Positions 8,985 to 17,400 of a DNA stretch of 64,000 nt are shown piece after piece (positions within the stretch are counted from its first letter, which is position 1; every line of letters starts with the position of its first letter). Source of the DNA: Spirosoma lacussanchae (GTDB lineage Bacteria > Bacteroidota > Bacteroidia > Cytophagales > Spirosomataceae); contig NZ_SWJG01000001.1 in the NCBI RefSeq assembly GCF_005870035.1, positions 1,537,639 through 1,601,638 of the forward strand. Reading direction: 5' to 3'. A program made the position numbers and the translations under genes. The notes below the pieces were generated by a model. That model searched no databases. It saw only the letters and a list, made by a program, of their open reading frames with translations, and was not told where the DNA came from.

Positions 8985-9177
8985 CTGATCCTATTGAGTT
9001 AATAGTTGGCTAGGTCCTGTTATTGTAAAATTTTAATCTGCAAAACCGTCGTTTGGCCGATGATTAGAGTGGTATAGTGCAAAAAAGGTTTAATCCGCCT
9101 TTGAGAAAACTCAACCGGCCATATACAAAAAGCATAGCACAATTAGAGTAACTTTCAGGTCTGAAATCAGCTCAACC

Positions 9178-10683
9178 ATGAAACGGATCAAATGGCTGGG
9201 GTTATCCCTTTTCCTGATCGGGTTTGCCCTCTGGATTTTTACATTAACCCTGAGCCAGTTCCAGCTCACGGATTCTATACTCGATGCGTCAGTAAAACCT
9301 GAGCACCGCAACATCCTGCGCCAACAGACCGCGTTCATGGCGAACAAAGTATATACCAACAACTGGTCATTTATCAGTGACTTCCGGGGGGCTGTCGATG
9401 CCTATAACGATGAGGTACGGGCGCAGAAAGCATGGGACAAAGTCATTTATGACAACTACGTTTTCGATGTGACAAAAAATGCCTCGCTGGGGGTATTACA
9501 CGATGGTCAGGTCTGGCTTTGGTTCTGGCTGAGCCTGGGTTTGGCCGCCCTCGGGGGGCTGATCTATGCCCTGACGGGGTTGAAACGGCTACCCGGTATC
9601 GATAACAATCGACAATATCGGCACCCGGCAACTGACCGGGGCTGGATCGGGATCAGCGTTGGCGTTTTTCTGATTGGTTTTTACGTGGCGCTTTACTTTT
9701 ACCCCGAATACCTGACCAACTGGGTGCTGCTGGTCGATCCCATCAGTCGCGCCCTGAACGCTGGTGCGGCCAGCCGGTGGTTTCTGTACGGGTTTCTGTA
9801 CACCCTCGTCATCCTGGTCATGGGAGTGCGCATGCTGGTTAACTACCGGCACAGCCGTTATCAGCAGTTGCGCACGGTATCAGTCATGTTTTTTCAGGTA
9901 AGCTTTGCCTTCCTGATTCCGGAAATTATGCAGCGGCTCAACCAGCCTTATCAGGATCTGAAGAATATCTGGCCCCTCGACTACACTTTTTTCTTCGATT
10001 ACCGCATCAATGAAAAGCTACAGGCCGGCTCGCTTGGCATCTTTATGCTGGTTTGGGGTATCGTACTGGCCCTGGTGGCGGTGCCTGTACTGACGTATTT
10101 CCTGGGTAAGCGCTGGTATTGCTCGTGGGTGTGTGGTTGTGGCGGCCTGGCCGAAACGCTGGGAGATCCTTACCGCCATCTGTCAGACAAGAGCCTGAAA
10201 GCCTGGAAGGCAGAGCGGGTAATTGTGCATAGTGTGCTGGTGTTTGCGGTCGGCATGACCCTGCTGGTACTTTACACGTATTTTACCGGGCAGCCTGCCA
10301 TACTGGGCTTTCTGGATAGTTATTCGGTGCGCTCGGCCTATGGTTTTTACATCGGCTCTCTGTTTGCCGGGGTTGTAGGAACCGGTTTTTATCCGCTGAT
10401 GGGCAACCGCGTATGGTGCCGCTTTGGTTGCCCGCTGGCGGCCTATCTGGGTCTGGTACAGCGGTTTAAGTCTCGGTTTCGTATTACGACCAACGGTGGT
10501 CAGTGTATATCCTGCGGCAACTGTTCCGCCTATTGTGAAATGGGAATCGACGTGCGGGCCTACGCGCAGCGGGGTCAGGATATCGTACGCTCGTCCTGTG
10601 TAGGATGCGGCATTTGCTCGGCCGTTTGTCCGCGTGGCGTATTAAACCTGGAACTGGGGCCTGTAGCGACGCGGAAGATATGA
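9178..10683 (+). CDS. Membrane polyferredoxin (NapH/CcoG/NosR-like 4Fe-4S protein)
   Basis: The 501-residue inner-membrane protein has an N-terminal anchor (about residues 5-26), a soluble segment (about 30-110), then several membrane helices. The loops carry the family cysteine motifs C-S-W-V-C-G-C-G-G and W-C-R-F-G-C-P. The C-terminus holds two ferredoxin motifs, C-I-S-C-G-N-C-S-A-Y-C and C-V-G-C-G-I-C-S-A-V-C-P. Relatives move electrons between the quinone pool and periplasmic or copper-related partners. No oxidase, nitrate or nitrous-oxide reductase gene is adjacent, so the electron acceptor cannot be assigned. Confidence 0.8.
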   Translation: MKRIKWLGLSLFLIGFALWIFTLTLSQFQLTDSILDASVKPEHRNILRQQTAFMANKVYTNNWSFISDFRGAVDAYNDEVRAQKAWDKVIYDNYVFDVTKNASLGVLHDGQVWLWFWLSLGLAALGGLIYALTGLKRLPGIDNNRQYRHPATDRGWIGISVGVFLIGFYVALYFYPEYLTNWVLLVDPISRALNAGAASRWFLYGFLYTLVILVMGVRMLVNYRHSRYQQLRTVSVMFFQVSFAFLIPEIMQRLNQPYQDLKNIWPLDYTFFFDYRINEKLQAGSLGIFMLVWGIVLALVAVPVLTYFLGKRWYCSWVCGCGGLAETLGDPYRHLSDKSLKAWKAERVIVHSVLVFAVGMTLLVLYTYFTGQPAILGFLDSYSVRSAYGFYIGSLFAGVVGTGFYPLMGNRVWCRFGCPLAAYLGLVQRFKSRFRITTNGGQCISCGNCSAYCEMGIDVRAYAQRGQDIVRSSCVGCGICSAVCPRGVLNLELGPVATRKI

Positions 10684-10772
10684 GCAGACCTGCCAGTTTT
10701 TAGCTAGCCTGTGCTGGATTCGTGTAACACGCTTAACTTTACCGCCTACCGATAACCGAGCCCCGCCCCTCT

Positions 10773-11465
10773 ATGGACCCTATCTATCGCGCGCTGATCG
10801 TGTGTACCAATCACACCGATTATCCGACCAAACCGCACAAAACAGGATTATGGCTTAGCGAGGCCACTCACTTTTATGACGAGCTGGCTGACCGTAACCT
10901 GCCCTACGACATAGCCAGTCCACTGGGCGGTCCCGTCCCGATCGATGAGAAAAGTATGGACCGGCGCGATACCGTTAACGAGAAATGGTATAACAACCCC
11001 GTATTCAGGGATAAACTCGACAATTCGATCCGGCTCGACGACGTAGACCCGGCCAACTATCAGATTCTGTACTTGACGGGCGGCCACGGGACCATGTGGG
11101 ATTTTCCGAACAATCCGCGGCTGTTGGAAATCACCCGGGATATCTACGAAAACGGGGGTATGGTAGCCGCGGTCTGCCACGGCGTATGCGGCCTCCTGAA
11201 CGTGCAGCTGTCCGATGGGTCTTTGCTGGTGAATAACCGACAGATAACCGGATTCTCCAACATGGAAGAAAAACTCGTTCGGCTCGACGAAGAGGTTCCG
11301 TTTCTGCTCGAAGACGCCCTTCGCCAGAAAAACGCGCTTTATAGCAAAAGCATCATTCCATTTTTGCCTTACATTGAGGTTGACGAACGGCTCGTAACGG
11401 GCCAGAACCCGCTGTCGGCGCGTAAAGTAGGGCGGAAAGTGATGGAAGAAATGTATGAGAAATAA
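10773..11465 (+). CDS. DJ-1/PfpI superfamily protein (Hsp31/glyoxalase III-like)
   Basis: The 230 residues have a flavodoxin-like fold with the nucleophile elbow V-A-A-V-C-H-G (C135, H136) and a conserved acidic residue in W-L-S-E-A-T-H-F (E30), the arrangement of class I amidotransferase-like DJ-1/PfpI proteins. Members include glyoxalase III, chaperone and deglycase-type enzymes; which activity applies here is not visible. It is probably cytoplasmic, as no signal is present. It converges on rfbC with a shared terminator overlapping both stop codons. Confidence 0.85.
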   Translation: MDPIYRALIVCTNHTDYPTKPHKTGLWLSEATHFYDELADRNLPYDIASPLGGPVPIDEKSMDRRDTVNEKWYNNPVFRDKLDNSIRLDDVDPANYQILYLTGGHGTMWDFPNNPRLLEITRDIYENGGMVAAVCHGVCGLLNVQLSDGSLLVNNRQITGFSNMEEKLVRLDEEVPFLLEDALRQKNALYSKSIIPFLPYIEVDERLVTGQNPLSARKVGRKVMEEMYEK

Positions 11466-11498
11466 AAAAGGCACGGTCTGTACCGTGCCTTTTTTATT
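11461..11498 (+). terminator. Bidirectional terminator between PfpI-like gene and rfbC
   Basis: A 17-bp perfect stem (AATAAAAAAGGCACGGT, 11461-11477, with its complement at 11482-11498) closes a 4-base loop. A- and T-runs flank the GC core on both strands. It overlaps the stop codons of both convergent genes. Confidence 0.92.
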
Positions 11499-12043
11499 TA
11501 GACGACTACATTCGGAAAAACCTCCCGCAGCAGCTTCAATTCCTGATCTTTTTCGGAGACGATGGGGTTACTGACGCCCCAGTCGATATTCAGGTCGGGG
11601 TCGTCCCAACGAATCCCCGATTCGGCCGCTTTGTTATATACATTCGTGCATTTATAGCTGAAAATGCTGTCTTCGAGTGCTACAAACCCGTGGGCGAACC
11701 CTTCGGGAATGTAAGCCATATTAGCCAGACGCGCATCCAGCAGGAACGTTTCGTACTGGCCAAACGTAGGCGAATCGGGACGGAGGTCAACGGCTACGTC
11801 GAGCACCTGACCAGTAATGACACGAACCAGTTTTCCCTGGGCAAAAGGCTCGTTCTGCATGTGCAGACCACGCAGCACACCCTTTACAGAAAACGACTGG
11901 TTGTCCTGAACGAAGTCCATGGGTAAGCCTAGCGATGCAAACATAGGCTTGTTGTATGATTCGAAGAAATAACCACGCTCATCGTCAAAAACGCGTGGAA
12001 TCAGTTCTATCAGGCCCTCAATGGCCGTTTGCCGAACTTGCAT
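11498..12043 (-). CDS. rfbC: dTDP-4-dehydrorhamnose 3,5-epimerase
   Basis: RmlC epimerises dTDP-4-keto-6-deoxyglucose at C3 and C5 on the way to dTDP-L-rhamnose for surface polysaccharide. At 181 residues it is full length. It contains G-V-L-R-G-L-H-M-Q with the catalytic His (H61), the following Lys (K71), D-V-A-V-D-L-R, and Y-I-P-E-G-F-A-H-G-F of the cupin core. The other rml genes are not next to it. It is divergent from pyrF, with back-to-back -7 motifs between them. Confidence 0.93.
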   Translation of the reverse strand: MQVRQTAIEGLIELIPRVFDDERGYFFESYNKPMFASLGLPMDFVQDNQSFSVKGVLRGLHMQNEPFAQGKLVRVITGQVLDVAVDLRPDSPTFGQYETFLLDARLANMAYIPEGFAHGFVALEDSIFSYKCTNVYNKAAESGIRWDDPDLNIDWGVSNPIVSEKDQELKLLREVFPNVVV

Positions 12044-12079
12044 AGGAGATTTGGTAGATACGAATACAGGAGACTTCTA

Positions 12080-12087
12080 CAAATGTA
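12080..12087 (-). promoter_or_regulatory. Predicted -7 element of rfbC
   Basis: Minus-strand TACATTTG matches TAnnTTTG and lies 36 bases upstream of the rfbC ATG. It faces away from the pyrF box 21 bases to its right. Confidence 0.45.
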
Positions 12088-12108
12088 TGAAACCGGACCG
12101 GTAGTTCG

Positions 12109-12116
12109 TACTTTTG
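12109..12116 (+). promoter_or_regulatory. Predicted -7 element of pyrF
   Basis: TACTTTTG matches TAnnTTTG and lies 36 bases before the ATG at 12153. It overlaps the alternative upstream ATG at 12114, arguing that this longer frame is not translated. Confidence 0.5.
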
Positions 12117-12152
12117 GGCGGAAGCTATTTAGTCTATGGCTTTTTTATCAGA

Positions 12153-12977
12153 ATGACCTACCAGGAGTTAAGCGAACAGATTGCACAGAAGCAATCCTAT
12201 CTATGCGTCGGCCTCGATACTGACCTCAAGAAGCTGCCCCATCACCTGCTGACAGAACCCGATCCGGTTTTTGCGTTTAATCGGGCCATCATAGATGCCA
12301 CGGCCGACCTGGCAGTGGCCTACAAACCCAACATTGCTTTTTACGAAGCACAGGGACCCCGGGGCTGGGAGAGTTTGCAGAAAACGCTCGATTATATCCC
12401 GGCCAACTGCTTCACCATTGCTGATGCCAAACGTGGTGATATTGGCAATACGTCGGGCCTGTACGCGCGGGCGTTTTTTGACCCTGCAGCCGCCGGACTC
12501 CATTTCGACTCTATTACCGTGGCGCCCTACATGGGCCACGATTCCGTAACGCCTTTTCTCGACTACGAAGGGAAATGGGTCATCTTGCTGGCTCTGACGT
12601 CTAACCCGGGTAGTGCTGATTTTCAGCGGCAAAGCCTGGGCGAGCAGGAACTGTTCGAAACCGTCATAGAAACCGCCAACAGCTGGGCAGGCCCCGATCG
12701 GATCATGTTTGTCGTTGGCGCCACCCAGGCCGCTGAGTTAGGCCGTATCCGGCAGCTGGCTCCCAAAAATTTCCTGCTGGTTCCGGGAGTAGGGGCGCAG
12801 GGAGGGTCGCTGGAAGATGTATCGCGCTACGGGCTGACAACTGATGGCGGCCTGCTTGTCAATGCATCGCGTAGTATCCTGTACGCGTCCGGCGGTACCG
12901 ATTTTGCCAGGCGGGCGCGGGCCGAGGCCGTGAGTTTGCAACAGGAAATGGCCCGTCACTTACAGGCAATATGCTAA
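12153..12977 (+). CDS. pyrF: Orotidine 5'-phosphate decarboxylase (type 2)
   Basis: This enzyme catalyses the last step of UMP synthesis, decarboxylation of OMP. The 274 residues fit the longer type 2 family, with [10 protein letters not shown] near the N-terminus, Y-K-P-N-I-A-F-Y, and the catalytic [10 protein letters not shown]. The C-terminal phosphate-binding region has [10 protein letters not shown] and N-A-S-R-S-I. A longer frame from 12114 starts inside the predicted promoter, so M-T-Y-Q-E-L at 12153 was chosen. Confidence 0.95.
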   Translation: MTYQELSEQIAQKQSYLCVGLDTDLKKLPHHLLTEPDPVFAFNRAIIDATADLAVAYKPNIAFYEAQGPRGWESLQKTLDYIPANCFTIADAKRGDIGNTSGLYARAFFDPAAAGLHFDSITVAPYMGHDSVTPFLDYEGKWVILLALTSNPGSADFQRQSLGEQELFETVIETANSWAGPDRIMFVVGATQAAELGRIRQLAPKNFLLVPGVGAQGGSLEDVSRYGLTTDGGLLVNASRSILYASGGTDFARRARAEAVSLQQEMARHLQAIC

Positions 12978-13004
12978 GGGTAGTGGGCTAATTTCGGGTT
13001 TGTG

Positions 13005-13012
13005 TATATTTG
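13005..13012 (+). promoter_or_regulatory. Predicted -7 element of the DUF2851 gene
   Basis: TATATTTG matches TAnnTTTG and lies 34 bases upstream of the GTG at 13047. Confidence 0.45.
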
Positions 13013-13046
13013 TGCTAACTGACCTTTTTGTCAGTATCCAGCTACC

Positions 13047-14342
13047 GTGCCCGAATCGTTTCTGTATTTCCTTTGGCAATATCAGTATATAAACCCCAGC
13101 CTGCTCGTCACGACCGATGGTGAGCAGGTTGAGGTGCTGCATCCGGGTTTCAGAAACCACGGGGCTGGTCCCGATTTCATCAATGCGCGGCTGCTCATAG
13201 GTGGGCAGGAATGGGGAGGTACCGTTGAGATGCATACCCGAACTACCGACTGGCTAGCCCATCGGCATCAGCACGACCGCGCTTACGACAATGTCATTCT
13301 GCATGTCGTCTGGCAGGACGATCAGCCAGCCAGCAGTCGCCGGGTCGAGCGCACCGATGGCACACCCCTTCCAACACTGGTTCTTGAACCCCTCACAGAC
13401 CGGGCGCTGATCGATCGGTTCGGGCAGCTTCACGATTCCGCTGAGCCAATTCCCTGCGCTGCTCAGTTTCGGTCGGTGCAACCGCTGCTGATAACGTCGA
13501 TGCTGGATAAAGCCATGCTGCAACGGCTCGAGCGCAAAGCCGCCAGCGTTCAGGCCATATTTGACCAGACAGGATCGGACTGGGAAGAAACGGCGTATCG
13601 GCTGCTGGCCGTAAACATGGGGTTTAAACTGAATGCGGAGCCGATGGAGCAGCTTAGCCGGGTTGTCCCCCTGAAAGCTATTCTGAAGCATCGGGACAAG
13701 GTTATTCAGGCCGAAGCCATGCTATTTGGAGCTGCCGGCCTGCTCGATGAGTTAACCAATCCTGATGAATACAGCGGCATGTTGCAGCGGGAATACCGAT
13801 TTCTGGCCGCCAAATACCAACTGACTGGGCTACAGGTGACGGCTCATGCCTGGAAGTGGGGCCGCCTTCGACCGGCTAGTTTCCCTACGCTTCGGCTGGC
13901 TCAGCTGGCCCGGCTGCTTACCCGGCACGCGAGCCTGTTCTCATTGTTTGTGGCAACGACCGATGTTGAACTAATCCTTCAGGGGTTACAGGTTACGCCC
14001 TCTGAGTATTGGCAGACACACTACCGGTTCGGGAAATCCACCGATAGGGGAGCTCCGGCGCTGGGTCGTATGTCGGCCGAGAATATTCTTATTAATACGG
14101 TTGTGCCACTGTTGGCTGCCTATGCCCATCACCGGGGCCAACCCGCCTATCTCGATCGGGCCATCGCTTTGCTGGAGCAACTCCCCGCCGAACATAACCG
14201 ACTGACCGACGGCTGGAACAAACTGGGTATGGGCATTCAGACCGCGTTCGACTCGCAGGCGGGTATAGAACTGTATAATGAGTTCTGCACCCAGAAGAAA
14301 TGCCTCAGCTGCCAGATTGGAGCCGGATTGTTGAAAGGATAA
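13047..14342 (+). CDS. DUF2851 family protein
   Basis: The 431-residue protein starts at GTG with the family-typical opening P-E-S-F-L-Y-F-L-W-Q-Y, followed by G-A-G-P-D-F-I-N-A-R-L and G-T-V-E-M-H-T-R-T-T-D-W. This is the conserved N-terminal block of DUF2851, found almost only in Bacteroidota and related phyla. No signal peptide is present. The C-terminus has a C-x9-C-x2-C arrangement that could bind metal. The D...E-x-H pattern in the first 120 residues is reminiscent of restriction-type nuclease folds, but that is inference. The function is unknown. Confidence 0.88.
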   Translation: MPESFLYFLWQYQYINPSLLVTTDGEQVEVLHPGFRNHGAGPDFINARLLIGGQEWGGTVEMHTRTTDWLAHRHQHDRAYDNVILHVVWQDDQPASSRRVERTDGTPLPTLVLEPLTDRALIDRFGQLHDSAEPIPCAAQFRSVQPLLITSMLDKAMLQRLERKAASVQAIFDQTGSDWEETAYRLLAVNMGFKLNAEPMEQLSRVVPLKAILKHRDKVIQAEAMLFGAAGLLDELTNPDEYSGMLQREYRFLAAKYQLTGLQVTAHAWKWGRLRPASFPTLRLAQLARLLTRHASLFSLFVATTDVELILQGLQVTPSEYWQTHYRFGKSTDRGAPALGRMSAENILINTVVPLLAAYAHHRGQPAYLDRAIALLEQLPAEHNRLTDGWNKLGMGIQTAFDSQAGIELYNEFCTQKKCLSCQIGAGLLKG

Positions 14343-14427
14343 ATTACACCAGTGGTCCACCTGCTAAGAATCTATACTTATACTATAAACGTAAAGATTT
14401 ATTAACGAGAGGTCCTGACCTCCGCCA

Positions 14428-14435
14428 TACCTTTG
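14428..14435 (+). promoter_or_regulatory. Predicted -7 element of the secreted nuclease gene
   Basis: TACCTTTG matches TAnnTTTG, 43 bases before the ATG at 14479. Confidence 0.45.
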
Positions 14436-14478
14436 TTATTAACCAGCATATCCTGGTTTTTATTCTACCCAAAACAAT

Positions 14479-17400
14479 ATGTATAAAATTTACAAACTAC
14501 TTTCATCAACGATGGTGGGCGGGTTGTTTATGCTGGCGCTGCTCAGGCCAGCCGACTCCCGGGCCCAGGTGTCTTTGTCGGCGGGTAACCTGACTTACAC
14601 CCAGAATTTTAATGGACTTGCCACCAGCGGCACTGCTAATGCGGATTTACCTCTCGGGTTTTTGTTGCAGGAAAGCGGAGGAGGAGGCCGTGATAACGAA
14701 CAGTATGCGGCCGATGCGGGGAGTTCAACCACGGGCGATACGTATAGCTACGGATCAGCCGGCAACTCGGATCGTGCGTTGGGGGGGCTGGCTTCGGGAA
14801 CGCTGCAATCCGTTTTTGGTGTCGTTTTTTCCAATAATACCGGCACGGCGATTACCTCGTTAACCATCACCTACACTGGCGAGCAGTGGCGCGTTGGGGG
14901 GGGCAGTCCACCCGCAGGCCCTCAGCGGCTAACATTTTCCTACGTTGTCGGGGCTTCGCCCACGCTCAGTTCAACGGGTACTCCCGTAGACGCACTGGAT
15001 TTTATAAGTCCTATATCAGGCGTTGCGGCTAGTGCTTTGGATGGCAACCTGGCCGCCAACCGGACAACGCTGACCCAAACCATTACCTTCGCAACGCCGG
15101 TAGAGGCTGGTCAGCAGATTTTACTCCGCTGGACGGATGCGAACGATACAGGAAATGACCACGGTCTGGCCATTGATGATCTGACGGTAACGGCGTCGAC
15201 CGCTGGTGGGGTAGCTCTGCCAACAGTAACCCTGACTGCTACGGACGCTACTGCTGCGGAAGCCGGTTCTGACCCGGGCACGTTTCGTTTCTCACGGACG
15301 GGTTCAACAACCGATCCGCTGACGGTGTCTTATACGGTTGGGGGTACAGCCACGAATGGCACCGACTATACCCCGACCCTGGGCGGAACCATTGTCATTG
15401 CCGCTGGGTCGGCTTCTGCCGATATCACCATAACGCCCGTTGACGACGCCGACTCGGAGGGCGCTGAGACGGCTACCCTAACGCTGGTCAGCTCGTCCGC
15501 CTACGCTGTTGGGGCCAGCCCAGAAAATCTGGCAACGGTACTCATTACCGACAATGAAAGTGCTCCAGCCACCCGAATTCGGACCATACAGGGCACCTCG
15601 CATACATCGCCCCTGCTAGGACAAACGGTTACTAACGTTCTTGGAATTGTAACGGCTCGTGCGTCGAACGGATTTTATATGCAGGACCCCGACCCGGACT
15701 CCGATGACCGTACATCTGAAGGTATTTTTGTTTTCACCGGAAGTGGTACAGCACCGGCTGCCACTATCCAGGTTGGTGACGGTGTTCAGGTAAGTGGAGT
15801 CGTTGGTGAGTTTGGAACGGGGACTAACCTGACTATAACGCAGATTACCAGCCCCACTATAACTGAACTGTCGGAAGGTCAAACACTACCAGCCGCAACG
15901 GTTCTGGGCGCGGGCGGTCGGGCTATTCCAACCACAGTTATTGACGATGATAACTTCGCCAGTTTTGACCCTGCAACCGATGGAATCGATTTCTACGAGA
16001 GTCTCGAAGGAATGCGGGTGCAGATAAACAATCCGGTAGCCGCAAGCCCTACTGTCACCAGCGGGGGAGGTCAGGGTGAAGTATGGGTGCTGGCCGATAA
16101 TGGCGCCAGCGTAACCGGCCGATCGGCCCGGGGAGGTATCGTAATCAGCGCAGCTGACTTCAACCCGGAGCGCATCCAGATCGACGACAATCTGCTGAAC
16201 CCGCCCAGCAACAGTTTTGTCACGCCGGTGGTCAACACCGGTGCTCTGTTCAATACGATTACCGGTATTGTCAACTATGCCGCTGGTAACTACGAGGTGC
16301 TGGCTACCTCATCGCCAACGGTGATTTCAAATACATTAACCAAAGAGGTGACGGACCTGACCGGTACGGCCAGTCAACTGACGTTTGGCACCTTCAACGT
16401 GGAGAACCTGGACCCGGGCGATGCTACGTTTTCGGCCATTGCGGGTCGAATCGTTACCAATCTGCGCTCACCGGATATTCTGTTGCTGGAAGAAATTCAG
16501 GATAACAATGGGCCAACGAACAATGGAGTGGTGGATGCGTCAACGACGTTCGGCCTACTGATTAATGCGATCACTACGGCTGGCGGACCAACCTACGAGT
16601 ATCGGCAAATCAACCCCGTTAATAACCAGGATGGCGGAGAGCCGGGCGGAAATATTCGGGTAGGATTTCTGTTCAATCCGTCCCGGGTTACGTTCGTTGA
16701 TCGGCCGGGTGGGACATCGACCAGCGCCACTACTGTCAACAATGTTGGTGGCAAGCCACAGCTGTCATTCAACCCGGGGCGGGTTGATCCGACGAATCCG
16801 GCCTTTGACGGAGCTGGAGCCAACAGTGCAAGCCGGAAACCGCTGGCTGGTGAGTTTCTCTTCAATGGGCAAACGGTATTCATTATTGGTAACCACTTTG
16901 TATCGAAAGGGGGCGACAATCCTTTATTCGGTAATGTGCAGCCTCCTGTTCTGAGCAGCGAAACCCAGCGTAATCAGCAGGCTACTGTAGTACGTGATTT
17001 TGTGCGTGCTATTCTGGCCATCGATGCCAGCGCTAACGTTATTGTGGCTGGCGACCTGAACGATTTTGAATTTGCCAGTCCGCTCAACATACTGAAAGCG
17101 GCTCCACTGACCGCGTTGGTCGAGACTTTGCCAGCCAACGAACGCTATACCTATAATTTTGAAGGCAACGCACAGGCCATTGACCACATTCTGGTTAGCA
17201 GTAACCTGACCGGTAATCGACTCGACCGGATGGATGTGGTGCATATCAATTCGGAGTTCTCTGATCAGGACAGCGATCACGATCCCAGCGTTGCCCGTTT
17301 CAATCTGGCGTCGGCAGTTAGCACACTGGCGCTCATTGCGCCCACGTACAACTGCCAGACCGGGGCCATTACGTTCCGGACCAGTGGGGGCGACGGCACG

